Positions 24,186-39,100 of a stretch of DNA of 64,000 bases are shown here, one piece after another. The notes beneath the pieces were generated by a model. The model saw only the letters and a program-made list of their open reading frames with translations. It did not search any database and had not been told where the DNA came from. Both the position numbers and the translations under genes were made by a program. The DNA is taken from positions 1 through 64,000 of the forward strand of contig JADZCD010000053.1 in the NCBI GenBank assembly GCA_020851735.1. The letters are read 5' to 3'. This DNA comes from Phycisphaeraceae bacterium (GTDB lineage: Bacteria; Planctomycetota; Phycisphaerae; Phycisphaerales; Phycisphaeraceae). Position 1 is the stretch's first letter, and each line of letters begins with the position of its first letter.

Positions 24186-27100
24186 ATGGCGTTGGAGGGA
24201 AGAAGCCACTGGTACGCGCGGATGCGCCAGCTGTGGCGGCGCGGGGATCTTAGCCCCGCGGCGTCCGGTGGTTTTTCCATTGATCCAGACAACGGCGCGA
24301 AAGACAACTGGGCGTTCCGCGGGTTGGAGCAGCTTGAGCCGCGGCTGCTGTTGTCGGCTGGGCCGCAGATCGTGGGGCTGCGCCCGGGGTCGGATCAGTT
24401 ACACCCGTTTGACGCGCTGACGGTGGAGTTTGATCGGCCGATCCAGGCGGGAACTTTTACAGCCGATGATTTGAAATTGACCGGACCGGCGGGCGATATC
24501 ACGCCGGCGGCGGTCAGCGCGTTGGATGCGAAACGGTTTGAAGTTCTCTTCACCGGGTTGACGGGGCTGGGCAGCTATCAACTGGAGATCGGGCCTGACA
24601 TCCGCGACGCCAACGGCCAGGCGATGGATCAGGACGGGGACAACACGGCGGGCGAAGCTGGTGAGGATGCGTATGCGACGTGGCTGTTGTCGGCCGGGGC
24701 GGGGATCAGCGCCAGCGACCCGACGTATGAATTGCAGAATCTGTTGGTTTACGGGTACGCGAGCCTGTGGGTGGGCGACCACCAGTTTAAGAGCGTGGGG
24801 TTGTTCGGCGGAGCGGTGATTGAGCAATCCGAGGCGATGTTGAGCGTCGAGCGTTTGTGGATTGACGAGTCCTCGACGCTCAAGCTTGCGGGCGGGGCGA
24901 TACTGGACGTGCAAGACGGCCTGGCGTTGGCGGGGAATTCGACGGTCATCGTCCAGAGCAAGAACAACGTGTCGATGAGCGACGGGGCGTGGGCGGGGCA
25001 AGGCGCGACGATTCAGGCCTTGAACGTCACGGTGGCGGCCGGTTCGCTGATCACCGCGGACGGACAGGGATACGTTGGCGGGGAGACGGGCTTGGGGCGG
25101 TCGACGGGCAGCGGGCCGGGGGGCGGCAGCGCGTCGTATTCCGGGGGCAGCGGCGGGGGGCACGGGGGCTTGGGTGGCAGCGGCGGCGGGATAGCGGCGG
25201 GAATTCGGTATGACAGTCCGACGGCGCCGACGCAATTGGGATCGGGAGGCGGGGATAACACAGATAACAACCCGGCTGGGCAAGGCGGCAATGGCGGCGG
25301 CGCGATCCGCCTGGACGTGGCGGGGACACTGCTTTTGGACGGCACGATCAGTGCGGACGGCAACAGCGGAACGGGCAATGAGCAAGGGGGCGGGTCCGGC
25401 GGATCGATCTGGGTGACGGCGGGCAGCCTGGAAGGGGCAGGCCAGTTTACGGCTGACGGGGGGGCGGGACAGGGCAACGGTGGCGGCGGCGCGGGCGGGC
25501 GAATCGCGGTGCATTACGAGGTGGACGCGGGCTTCAGCGGGTATGTGAATTCGACGGCGTCGGGAGCCGGCGGCGTCAACGCGGGAGGGGCGGGCACGGT
25601 GGGATTCTTTGCCAAGGCTGGGGCCAAGGAAAGTTTGTTCGTTTACACCACCTATGCCGCGGAACAGGCGATCAATTACCAGGCTGTGACGGTGGACGGG
25701 GGCGGGCGATTGAATCTGGAGGCCGGCGGACAGGCGGGGGATTTGTTGGTCCAGGGCGCGTCGCAGTTGAATCTATTCGGCGGCACGGCATTGGACGTGC
25801 TGGGGTTTTTGGAGGTGGTAGGGAACTCGACGATCTGGGCTCAAGGCAAGGACACGATCGCCACGGTGGCGGGGCAGTGGGCGGGCCAGGGCGTGATGAT
25901 CCACGCGGGGTTGGTGACGGTGGAAAGCGGCTCGCGAATCACAGCGGACGGCATGGGCTACGCGGGCGGAGAGACGGGGGCGGGGCGCTCGACGGGCAGC
26001 GGGCCGGGCGGCGGCAGTGCGACGTACAACGGGGCTAGCGGCGGTGGGCACGGAGCAGTCAGCGGCAGCGGCGGAGGCATGGGGGCGGGGATTCGATATG
26101 ACGATCCGGTTGAGCCCACGCAGTTGGGGTCGGGCGGCGGTGATAACACGGACAATAATCCGGCCGGCCAGGGGGGTTCTGGGGGCGGGGCGATCCGGCT
26201 GGAGGTGGATGGGGCGCTAACGTTAAATGGGTTGATCAGCGCCGACGGCAACGACGCGGTGGGCAATGAACAAGGGGGCGGAGCGGGTGGTTCGATCTGG
26301 GTGACGGCGGGGAGTATCGCGGGCAGCGGCAAGCTGACGGCGGACGGGGGCACGGGGCAAGGTAACGGCGGCGGCGGCGCGGGCGGGCGAATCGCGGTGC
26401 ATTACGGCAGCGATGCGGGGTTCAGCGGGTATGCCACGTCGACCACTTTGGGGGCCAGCGGGGTTAACAGCGGGCAGGCGGGCACGGTGGGGTTCTTTGC
26501 GAATGCCGGCGCCAAAGAGAGCTTGCACGTTTTCCAGACCTATGCTGCGGAAACAGCGGTGGACTATCAGGCGATCACGGTGGATGGGGGCGGCAAGCTG
26601 AATCTGGAAGCGGGCGGGCAGGCGGGGTCGGTGAGCGTGGCGGGCGGATCGGAATTAAGGCTGTTCGGCGGGACGGAACTGGACGTGGTCGGGGGGCTTA
26701 GCGTCACGGGCAATTCGAGTCTGGTCGCCCAAGGCAAGAACACGATTGAGCGGGTGGCTGGTAAGTGGGCGGGGCAGGGCGTGACGATCCATGCGGGGTC
26801 GGCGACGGTGGAGGCGGGGGCAAAGATCAGCGCGGATGGGCAGGGGTATGCGGGCGGGGAAACGGGGGTCAGTCGATCCACGGGCAGCGGACCGGGGGGC
26901 GGCAGCGCGACGTACAACGGGAGCAGCGGCGGCGGACACGGGGGATTGGGCGGCAGCGGCGGTGGGATGCCCACAGGCAGCCGATATGACGATCCGGCGG
27001 GGCCGCTGCAACTGGGTTCCGGCGGCGGGGACAACACGGACAACAGCCCGGCCGGCCAAGGGGGCAACGGGGGCGGGGCGATCCGGCTGGTGGTGGCGGG

Positions 27101-30100
27101 GACGCTGACGGTGGATGGGACGATCAGCGCGGACGGGAACGACGCGGTGGGCAACGAACAAGGGGGCGGCGCGGGGGGATCGCTGTGGATCACGGCTGGG
27201 AATCTGGGCGGGGCGGGCCAAATCACGGCGGACGGGGGCATGGGGCAAGGTAACGGCGGCGGCGGCGCGGGCGGACGGATTGCCTTGGAGTTTTCCGACC
27301 TGCTGGGCCTGCCGCTGGCGAATGTGACTATGGCGGGGGCGTCGGGCGCCAACAACGGGACGGCTGGGTCGCTAAGCAAGAAGGACCTCACGCCGGAAGG
27401 CCCGTATATCACGGCGACCACGCCTGGGGATCACACCAACCAGACGAATGTGACCAGCATCAAATTGACGTTGTCGGCCCCGGTGGTCGGGGAAGGAGCG
27501 CGGGACGCGAGCACCTATAGCCTGATTAACCTGGGGGCCAATCGGGAAGAAGGCGGCGGGGATGATATAGCGATCGCGGTGACGCCGACCTACGTTGACG
27601 GCAGCACGGAAATTACCTTGACGCTGGCGGAGGCGTTAAGCGAGGGGTTGTACCAACTGACGGCGTTCAGCGGGGAGACCAGCGGGCTGCGCGATCTGGC
27701 GGGTCGGCCGCTGGACCAGAACCGGGACGGTTTCGGCGATGGGCTGAGCACGACGCTGGAGGTGGATTTTACACGGCCGACGGTCGGCGGCGTGGAGATC
27801 GGGACGGCGGCGAAGTTTGACGGGGCAAGCGACAGCATCGTCGTGCCGGACTCGGCGAGTTTGGACGTGGCCGAGCAGTTTACGCTGGAGGCGTGGATCA
27901 ACCCGCAGGTGATCGCCGGATCGGATCGGGCGGTGATTTCCAAGGTCGGCGGGTATGGGGGCAATTACGGATATCAACTGGCAATCGGGTCCGACAGCCG
28001 GGTGGCGGTGCTGTTTAACGCGGCGGGCGAAAGCTGGGGGACGAACGTGGTGAACACGGGGGTGCTGGACCTGCTTAACAAGTGGACGCATCTGGCGGCG
28101 ACGTATGACCACCAGACGCTGCGGATTTTCGTCAACGGGCAATTGGCGGCGGAGAAGGCAATCGGGCCCAAGACGGTGGCGAATTCCAGTTCGACGCTGC
28201 GGATCAGCGGGGATGACAACGAGCACGTTTATTTTAACGGTCTGATCGACGAAGCCCGGGTATGGAACGTGGCCAGGGATCAGGCGGCGCTGGCGGCGGA
28301 CATGACCCGCCGGCTGGCGGGCGATGAAGCGGGATTGGTGGGGTATTGGCGGCTGGAGGAGGGTGTCGGCCACACCGCCGCGGACGCCAGCGGGCACGGC
28401 AACGTGGGATCCTGGGACGAATCGGGGGCGGCCAATCATCCGACGTGGGCGGGGGCGACGGCGCCCATGGCGCGAAGCAGTTTCCGGATCGGTTTTGTGG
28501 ACATCGGGGGTATGAACCCGTCTTCGGTGACGACACTGGCGAACTATGGATTGTGGGCCAGCGGCGGGGATGGCACGTTCGGGGACGGCAATGAGGTGGA
28601 TTTAAGCGGGCTGCTGGCGACGGTGAGTTACGACGCCCAGACCGCGACGGCCACGCTGGGACTGTCGGCGGGGTTAAGCGACGATTATTACCAGGTGCTG
28701 GTCAGGAAGGCGGTGGCGGATCTGGCGGGCAATGCGCTGTCCGCCAACGTGGATTATCTAAGCTCCGCCCTGGGATCGGAAGATCATCCGGCGACGGTAA
28801 CGGTCGATTTGCAGGACGGCAGCGACTCGGGATATTCCCAAACGGACAATCTGACGAATGCGGCGCTGCCGACGTTTGACGTGACGGTCAATAAGCGCGG
28901 CTGGATTGCGGTGGATTTTGATGGCGACGGGGCGGCGGACTTCACGCAGAACCTGACGGTGGCGGGGACGTATGCCGTGACCTGCCCCACTGCTCTGGCG
29001 GACGGGTCGCATCAGGTCAAAGTCCAGTTTACGCCCTGGGTGGGCGGCTTGGTGGCGGCGGAATTGCCGATCCAGATCGACACACACGGGCCTAAGGGGG
29101 TGGTGACGGTCCAGACGGTCATGACGCCCTACTTCCAGAGGCAGGTGACGTTCTCGGAAACGGTGCTGGCAGAGTCGTTCACGCCGGCACAGGCCATGGT
29201 GGTCGGGCCCGGCGGGACGAGCCTGGGGCAGGTCCTGACGGTGACCGGCAGCGGAACGGACTATGCCGTCAGCTTGAGCGCCTTAAAGAGTAAAGGGAAT
29301 TATCAACTGGTGATCGGGCCTGACGTGGTGGACTTGGCGGGCAACCCGATGGACCAGGACGGCAACGGGGTCAATGGGCAGGCGGGCGATGCCTGGGCGG
29401 ATGCGTTTGTGATCGGTGCGGACCTGGCGAGCGGGTTGTGGGTGGCCAGGGTGCAGCCGACCGGCACGAGCGCCAAGCCGTTCGACAAGGTGCAGGTGGT
29501 GTTCAGCGGGTTGGTGGATGACGCGACGCTGGGCGTGGAGGACATCGGGCTGACGGCGGTGGATGGTTTAGGCGGGGTGATCCATCCGGCGACGATCGTG
29601 AAACTGGGGGCCCAGTGGTATGAAATTGATTTTGGCGGTCTGACGACGGCGAAGAACTACGATCTGGTCATCGGGCCGGCGATCGCGGCGGCGAGCGGGG
29701 ATGGACTGGATCAGGACCACGACGGCGTGGGCGGCGAGGCGGGAGAGGACGCGTATCAGGCGCGGATGATCGCGACGACCACGGCGATCGCGGAAGCGGA
29801 GGCGGCGTATGAGGGGATGAACCTGGTGGTGGTCGCAGCGACGCTGACGATCGACGGCAGCCACACGTTGACGAGTCTAGAGATTCTGGGGGGTGCGGTG
29901 ATGACGCACTCGGTGAGCACGGGGGCGCAGGCGTATCGGATTGATCTAAGCATTTCCGGGCTTTTGTGGATTGATGCCACCTCGAAGATCGACGTGAGCA
30001 ACCGGGGGTACGTGATCGGACACACGGCTGGCAACGCCACGGACGGGGCGGCGGCGTCACGGGCAGGCGGGGCGTATGGCGGATACGGCAGTTCTCAGGA

Positions 30101-33100
30101 TGGGGCGACGAATGCGGTTTATGGCGACTATCGGGATCCGAATGACTTAGGCTCCGGCGGCGGAGCGATCTGGGGCCAGGGCGGGTCGGGCGGCGGGTTG
30201 GTACGGCTGGCGGCGGGGATGGCGGTGGTGGACGGGTCGATTCTGGCTAACGGCGGGGATGGGTCTTACTACGGCCGAACGGCTGGGTCGGGCGGCGGAA
30301 TACGGCTGGACTTAGGGACGCTCGATGGGACGGGCACGATCGCGGCCAATGGCGGGGCGGGGTATGCCGACGGCGGGTCCGGCGGCGGTGGGCGGGTGGC
30401 GATCGATTACGATCAGAGCAATTTTGATCCCGCGAAGATCTGGGCGATCGGGGGCAACGGCGGGCCAGGCGCGGGTTCCGTGGGCACGGTCTACTTGAAG
30501 GACAAGGCAGGGGCGGGGGAACTAAGAATCGACAGCCACGGGGCGGCGGTCGGGGCGTGGACAGCCCTGGGCTTAGCTGGCGACAACGTGTTTGAAGTCG
30601 ACCGCCTGGTGATCAGTGGCAGCGGCGTGATCGCGGCGCCCGAACACCAGATGGCAATTTCAGCCAATAAGGTGACGCTGGCCAACGGGGCGGTGCTGAC
30701 GCATCAGCCGACGACGGCGCAAGTGGCGTATTCGCTGGTGATGACGGTCACGGGCGAATTGTTAATCGATGCGACGTCGAAAGTAGATGTCAGTAACAGA
30801 GGTTACATCATTGGCTACACGGCCGGCAACGCCAGCGCGGGGGCGGCGGATCGGCGTGCGGGCGGTAGCTACGGCGGTTACGGCAGCTCGCAGGATGGGG
30901 CAACTAATGCGGCGTATGGCGACTACCGGGACCCGAATGAGGCTGGTTCGGGCGGCGGGACGATCTGGGGCCAGGGTGGATCGGGCGGCGGGTTAATCAG
31001 GATCACGGCTGGGTCGGTGACGGTGAACGGATCGATCCTGGCTAACGGCGGGGACGGGTGGTACTACGGGCGGACGGCTGGTTCGGGCGGCGGGATTCGC
31101 CTGGACGTGGGGTCGATCAGCGGGACGGGCAAGATCGCGGCCAACGGGGGCGCGGGGTACAGCGATGGCGGGTCCGGCGGCGGCGGACGGGTGGCGATCT
31201 ATTTCGATCAAGACAATATTGAAGCGTCCCAGGTCTGGGCGATCGGCGGTAACGGCGGGCCGGGCGCGGGGGCGGTGGGCACGGTTTACCTGAAGGATCG
31301 GGCCGGGGCGGGTGAACTGCGGCTGGACAGCCATAACCAGCCGACGGGTGTCTGGACAGCTATGGGCATAGCGGGCGATACGGTTTTTGAGGCGGATCGA
31401 CTGGTGATCAGCGGCGTGGGGGTGTTGGCGGCGCCCGAGCACCAGATGGCGATTGTGGCTAATAAGGTGACTTTGGCCAACGGGGCGGTACTGACACATC
31501 AGCCGACGACGGCGCAGGTGGCTTACTCGCTGGTGATGACGGTCACGGGCGAGTTGTTAGTCGACGCGACGTCCAGGATCGACGTGAGCAACCGGGGGTA
31601 TCTGATCGGTTATACGACGGGCAATGTCACGACCGGGGGGGCGGATCGGCGGGCAGGCGGCAGCTACGGCGGTTACGGCAGCTCGCAGGATGGGGCGACT
31701 AACGCGGCGTATGGCGACTACCGGGACCCCGATGAGGCTGGTTCCGGCGGCGGGACGATCTGGGGTCAGGGCGGATACGGCGGCGGATTGATCAGGATCA
31801 CGGCTGGGTCGATGACGGTGGAAGGCTCGATTCTGGCCAACGGCGGGGATGGGTGGTACTACGGGCGGACGGCTGGCTCGGGCGGCGGGATTCGCCTGGA
31901 CGTGGGGACAATCAGCGGCAGCGGCAAGATCGCGGCCGACGGGGGCGCGGGGTACAGCGATGGCGGGTCCGGCGGCGGCGGGCGGGTGGCGATCTATTAC
32001 GATCAAAGCAGCTTTGGCGCAGCCCAAGTTTGGGCCATCGGCGGCAACGGCGGACCGAGCGCCGGAGCGGTGGGGACGGTTTATCTGAAGGATCGGGCGG
32101 GCGAGGGCGTTCTAAGGCTGGACAGCCAGGGACAGGCGGCCGGGGTCTGGACACCGCTGGGTATTGCTGCGGACACGGTTTTTGAGGCGGACCGGCTGGT
32201 GATCAGCGGCGCGGGAGTGGTGGCGGCGGCGGAACACCAGATGGCGATCGTGGCCAACTACCTGATGTTGGCCAACGGGGCGGTGTTGACGCATCGCGTG
32301 ACGACGCCGCAGGCGGAATATTCGCTGGTGGTCCAGGTGGCGGAAGAGATATCCATTGACGCGACTTCCAGGATCAACGTCAACAACAGGGGTTACACCT
32401 TCGGCTATACGGTGGGCAATGTGGCGGGGGCTGTTGGGCACGCTGGGGGCAGCTACGGCGGCTACGGCAGTTCCGACAACGGCGCGACCAACGCGGCGTA
32501 CGGCGACTATCGGGATCCAAATAACCTGGGCTCCGGCGGCGGCACGTCCTGGAGCAACGGCGACGGGTCGGGCGGCGGAGGGGTGCGCATCACGGCCGAC
32601 CGGATGACGCTGGATGGGGTGATTTCCGCCAACGGCGGCGACGGCAATTACTACGGCAGAACGGCCGGAGCGGGCGGTGGGATTCGCCTGGACTTAGGAA
32701 CGCTAAGCGGCACGGGCAGCATCACGGCCAACGGCGGGTCCGGCTATTCCAACGGCGGCTCGGGCGGCGGTGGACGAATCGCCATCTACTACGATTCGCT
32801 CAGCGGGTTTGACGCCAGCCTGGTGCGGGCGATTGGCGGGGCGGGCGGCGCGGGCGCGGCGGCGGTAGGCACGGTGTATCTAAAGAACCGCCAGGGCAGC
32901 GGCGAACTGCGGATTGACAGCTATGGCGCGGCGGCGGGCGTGTGGACGCCGCTGGGCGTGGCTGGGGACACAAGCTTTGAGGTCGATCGGCTGGTGATTA
33001 AGGGCAGCGGCGTGGTGGTGGCGCCGGAACACCAGTTGCCGATGCTGGCCAACCAGGTGACGCTGGCTGACGGAGCGGTGCTGACGCATCGGGCGGCGAC

Positions 33101-36100
33101 GACGGAGCAGACATATTCGCTGCTGATGACCATCAGCGGGGAACTGGCCATTGACGCGGCGTCGAAGATCGACGTTTCCAATCGCGGGTATTTGATCGGC
33201 TGGACGGTTGGGAACACCACCGTAGGCGCGGCTACGGGCAAGGGCGGGGGCAGCTACGGCGGCAAGGGTTGGGGCAGCAGCAATGAGATTTACGGAACGG
33301 CGGAGGACCCCAATGACCTAGGTTCCGGCGGCGGAACCACCTGGGGCGCGGGCGGTTCCGGCGGCGGGTTGGTGCGGATCACGGCGGGGTCCATCGCGCT
33401 GGACGGAGCGATTGTGGCTAACGGCGGCGATGGCTGGTACTACGGCCGGACGGCCGGCTCGGGCGGCGGGATTCGCCTGGACGTGGGCACGCTAAGCGGC
33501 AGCGGCGCCATCGCGGCCAACGGCGGCACGGGGCTCAGCGACGGCGGCTCGGGCGGCGGCGGGCGGGTGGCGATTCTGTATTGGGAAGCCAACGAGCTGG
33601 CGGAAAGCCAGGTCAGCGCCGCGGGCGGCGGGAACAACGCCGGGCAACCCGGGTCGGTTTACTACGAAAAGACGCTGCACGACATCGCCCCGCCGACGGT
33701 GGTAAGCCTGCAGCCGACGGGGGCGATCAATCAGAGCGTGACGAGCCTGACGATTCAGTTCAACGAGGTGATCGATTTAAGCAGCTTCACGGGCGCGGAC
33801 GTGTGGATCACGATGCCCGGCGGGGCTCAGCTTGACCCAAGCCTGATTTCCGTGTCGGCGGGGGCGGACATCGGTCAATACGTGATTCTGATTCCCGTGC
33901 AGGCGGCGGAGGGGGCGTATGCGGTGGTGATCGGCCCGGCGATCACGGACGTGGCCGGCAACGCGATGACCGGGACGTATGAGGGAGGATTCAGCATCGA
34001 CAAGACCGGCCCGCGGGTGAGCGGAACGCTGCCGGGCGCGGAAGTGTATCAGTCGTTTGACGCGGTGGAGGTCACATTTGACGCGGCGATCGATCCGGCC
34101 AGCTTCACGGCTGGTGACGTAGTGCTGACTGGTCCGGGCGGGCAGACGATCACGGTGACGGGCATCACGCGGCTGGCGTCGAATACGTTCCGCATTCATT
34201 TTGCCGGCCAGCACACCCCCGGAAGTTATGTGGTGACGATCGGGCCGGGGATCGCGGACTTGGTCGGCAACGAGATGGACCAGAATCAAGACGGCGTCAA
34301 CGGCGAGGCGGAAGATGTTTACGCCGCCACGATCACGCTCAAGTTCCCGGAACTGGCGATCACGGACGTGACGGCTCCCGGCAGCGGCGTGGTGGGCCAG
34401 ACGTTTAACGTGACCTGGACGGTGACGAACGTCGGCAATCAGCCGGCCACGGCCAACTGGTACGACGCGGTGTATCTGTCGGCGGACGGGGTGGTGAACA
34501 GCGGGGACGTGCAGCTGACGTTCGTGCTGATCGACAGCCAGACGCCGCTGGCGCCCGGCGATCATTACACGATCACCCAGAGCATCACGCTGCCGATGAC
34601 CGCGGCCGGGCCGTGGAAGCTCTTGTTCGTGGCGGACCGGGACAACCAGCAGGACGAAACGGACGACGCGAACAACGTGACGGCGACGGACCTGACGCTG
34701 GCGGCGCCGGACCTGACGCTGACGCTGGGGACGCTGCCGGGCTGGGCGAGCGTGGGGCAGGAAGTGACGGTGAGCTGGACGGTTAAGAATCAGGGCACGC
34801 TGACGGCGTATGCGGATTGGCAGGACGGGGTGTATCTGTCGGCGGATCTGGTCTTGGACGGTGGCGACACGGCCTTGGCTCTGGAGACGATCGGGCCGCA
34901 GACGCCGCTGGCGGCCAACGGCACCTACACCATCAGCCGGAAGGTGGTGATACCGAATCTGACGCCGGGAAGCTGGCACCTGCTGGTGAAGGCGGACGTG
35001 CATAGCGCCCAGGTGGAGACGGATGAAACCAATAACCTGCAGGCGGCTGACCTGGAAGTGCGGTCGGCGGACCTGACGGTGGAAATCGTCACGGCCCCGG
35101 GCGTGGCGCACACGGGCGAAGCGATCGAGATCGCCTGGCGGGTGCGGAACATCGGCAACGGGGCGACGGCCGCGGCGCAGTGGTCGGACCGGGTGTATCT
35201 GTCCAGCGACGACGTGCTGGGCAATGACATCGAGCTGGCGACGTTTGCCTTCAGCCCGCTGACGAATCTGGCGGCGGGGCAGAGCTACAGCCAGGTGCAG
35301 GTGGTGGTGATTCCCGAATCGGTGGCCATGACGGAAGGAACTTATTGGCTGTTTGTGCGGGCGGACGTCGGAAGTCAGGCGCCGGAGTCGGCCGAGGGCA
35401 ACAACGTCGGGCGGACCACGGACGGAGTCCAAGTGGTGTTCGCGCCGGTGGCGGATCTGGCGGTGACGGGCGCGACGATCGCCAGCGAGGGCGTGGCGGG
35501 CCAGACGGCGACGGCAAGCTGGACGGTCCGCAATCTTGGCGGGGCCAGCGCCAACGGCAGTTGGGTGGATCGGCTGTACCTGTCGACGGACGGTTCGCTG
35601 AGCGGAGCGATCCTGCTGGGCGAGTATGCCCGGCCAAGCACGCTGGCGGCGGGGGCTGAGTACACCGGCAACCAGATGGTCACTCTGCCGGCATGGGCGG
35701 ATGGAAACTACCGGCTGGTGGTGGTGACGGACGCGGGCGGGCAGATTTACGAACGCGGGGTGGAAGCGAACAACACGGGCGCATCGGCCGACACGCTGGC
35801 GCTTGTGCACGCGGATCTGACGGTGGACGTAGTCACAGCTCCCGGCACGGCTCAGTCCGGCCAGGAAATCGTGGTGGGCTGGGTCGGCCACAACGTGGGA
35901 ACGGGCCGAACCTCCGGACAGTGGGTGGACAGGCTGTATCTGGCGCAGAGCCCGGACGGCGGACCCACGGACCAGTTGCTGGGCGAAGTCACCCGCCAAG
36001 GGGTCGTGGAGGCTGGGCAAACCTACAGCGCGGAATTGATCATCAAGCTGCCGCGCGGGGCGGAGGGAACGTATTACCTGCGGGTGGTCAGCGACGCCAC

Positions 36101-39100
36101 GGGACTGGTGAACGAGCCGGCGAGCGAAGGCAACAACCAGCGTTCCTCGGCGGAGATGGTCGTGACCTTAGCTCCATACGCGGACTTGACGGTCACAAGC
36201 GTGACCACGCCAACGGCGATCCTGATCGGCGACCCGGTGGATCTGACGGTGAGCTGGACGGTGACGAATGTGGGCACGGGCGGCGGCGACGTGGACCAGT
36301 GGGTGGACCGGGTGGTGTTGTCCCTGGATGCGGTGCTGGGCAACGGCGACGACCGGGAGATCAGCCGGTGGACGCATACGGGGCTGCTGCCGGTAGGGTC
36401 CAGTTACGGCAAGACGGAGATCATCAGTTTGCCGGCGGAGCTGCGGGGGCGGTTCTATCTGTTCGTGCAGACGGACGCCACGGACGCGGTGTACGAGCAT
36501 GGCAACGCCGGCGGCAACGTGGGGCAGGCGGCGGGGATAGTGGACATTACGCCGGGGCCGTATGCGGACCTGGTGGTGGACGTGGTGGTCAGCCAGCCGC
36601 TGGGGCAGAACGGCCAACCGATCAACGTGCAGTGGACGGTGTCCAACCAGGGCATCGGCGTGACGGACACGACCACGTGGTCGGACCGGGTGTGGATCGC
36701 CAGCGCGCCGACCGGGACGGGGGCAAGGGAACTGCGGAGCTTCAGCCACGCCGGGGCGCTGGCGGTGGGCGACAGCTACACGCGGACGGTGGAAGTGGAC
36801 TTGCCGGGGGATCTGGCGGGCGGCAACTGGTATGTGTTCGTGACCACCGGCGGGCCTTATGAATTCATATACGAAAATAACAACACCACGCGGGCGGACG
36901 ACCCGGTGACGGTGCTGTACGTGGCGCCGCCGCAGGGCGATCTGCAGGTGACGGTGGTGACGGGCCCGACCACGGCCAGCGACGCCCAGAACGTGGAGAT
37001 CTCCTGGACGGTTAAGAACAACGGGCCGGACTCGATCAGCGGCTCGTGGATCGACCGCATCTGGCTGGCGCCTAACGGGAACATGAGCCAGGCGGTGGTG
37101 CTGGGCGACTTCCAGAGGGTCGGCGGGCTGGAGGCGGGGCACACGTATGCCCGGACGGAATTGATTCGCCTGCCGCAGACGCCGGGCGTGTTCCAGATCG
37201 TGGTGCAGACGGACGTGCACCAGTGGATCAGCGAGGCGAACGAAAACAACAACCAGACGGCGGCGGCGGACGGCCTGACGATTTCCATCAGTCCCCGGCC
37301 CGATCTGCAGGTGATTTCGGCCTTAGGGCCGCAGACGGTGGTGGCCGGCGGGGTGATCGACGTGGAATGGATCGTCAGCAACCTGGGCATGGCCAGGACG
37401 CCCACGGGCGGGTCGCGGTGGACGGACGGGGTGTTCCTGTCGATGGACCACCACTTCGGCGGCGGGGACGTGGCGCTGGGCGCGCTGGCCAACGGCATCG
37501 CCTTGGAGAAGGGCGAGAGCTACAGCTCGAGGATAAGCGTGCGTCTGCCCGAGGGTGTGGCGGGGAACGTGTACATCATCGTGGCGACGGACGTGACGGT
37601 AATCAACAACGGCGCGGTGCCGGGCGGCAACGGGGTGGTGGATGAATATCCCAACGAGGGGAACAATTACTTTGCCATTCCGCTGGCGGTGGATGCCACG
37701 CCGGTGCCTCCGCCGGATCTGGTGGTGACCAGCGTCAGCGGGCCGGTGGACGCGTTTGACAACACGACGATCACGGTGCGTTACCGGGTGAGCAACCTGG
37801 GGGCGGGGGTGACGGGCAAGAGTTCGTGGGTGGACACGATCTGGCTGTCGACCACCAAGGGTCGGCCGTACGCGCCGCTGGCGGGCAGCGACATTGTGCT
37901 GGGGTCCTTCGGGCACAGCGGGGCGCTGGCGGTCGGGGAATATTACGACGCGGTGGTGACGGTGAAGCTGCCCGAGCACCTGGCGGGCAAATATTTTCTG
38001 ACGGTGTGGACGGACGCGAGCGACGGCGTGTATGAAGCGTCGTTTGACGTGAATCTGAATCCGGATTCGCCCAACGACCTGGAGGGGAGCAACTTTAAGG
38101 CCACGCCGATCACGGTGATGTACACCCCGCCGGCGGACCTGGAAGTAATGCAAGTGATCGCCCCGGCGACGGCGGTGGGTGGACAGGAAGTGACGCTCAA
38201 GTGGACGGTGGCCAACCGCGGCTCGGCGGTGACGGACAAGGATCAGTGGGCGGACGCAATTTACCTGTCCACGGACAACAAGCTGCACGACGGCGTGGGC
38301 CAGGAATGGCTGGTGTTCGCCGTGCCGCACTACGGGGCGCTGGAAGTCGGCAAGAGCTACACGCAGGAACTGACCTTCACCCTGCCGCCGTCAGCCGCGG
38401 GCAGTTACTTTATCGTGGAGACCAACGTCGATCCGACGATCACGATGACCGAGGAGGAATTGTTCCTTAAGCAGATCCAGGGCATCGTCAATCGGGCCCA
38501 GGAAATGCTCGGTCACCCGCTGACGGACGTGAATTACGACGATCTGACGAAGCTGACCAAGTCGCAGATCATGTACATCCTCGTCGGCCCGCCGCAGGCG
38601 CAGTCCGTGCTGGTGTTTGAGGCTTCGCTGACGGAGAACAACCAGCGGGCGGCGGCCAGCGTGGTGACCAACGAGCCGGCGGACCTGGTGGTCAGCGACG
38701 TGACGCTGCCGGCCCTGACGTATTCGGGCACGACGGTGGCGGTGTCATGGAAGGTGACCAACGTAGGCGGAGCGGTCTGGAGCGGGACGACGCACTGGAC
38801 GGACTACGTGTATCTGTCGCCGGACCCGGTGTTCATCGCGAATCGGGCCACGCTGGTGGGACAAGTGGTGCACGCCGGGACGCTGGGAAGCGGGGAAAGT
38901 TACGTCGCCAACGCCATGCTGACCTTGCCGGCGGGCATCGAAGGCAAGCGATACGTGCATGTCTTCTCGGACATCGAGCTGGACCGCTTCGGCAAGCCGG
39001 TGGTTCCCAGCGAGCTGACCCCGGGCCAGTTCCCCAAGTGGCCGGAGATTTTTGCGGAGCGAGTCTGGGAGCTGGGGCCCAAGACGGCCAATGTGGCGAC

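Noticed and set aside
24720..33650. CRISPR-like array suggested by regular repeats
   Set aside because: The periods are 888 and 795 nt, fully coding and in frame, with no short repeats separated by unique spacers.
33777..36020. Minus-strand frame of 747 codons inside the giant gene
   Set aside because: Rich in Arg, His and Pro, as expected from the reverse complement of GC-rich CARDB codons; no domain, ribosome site or promoter.
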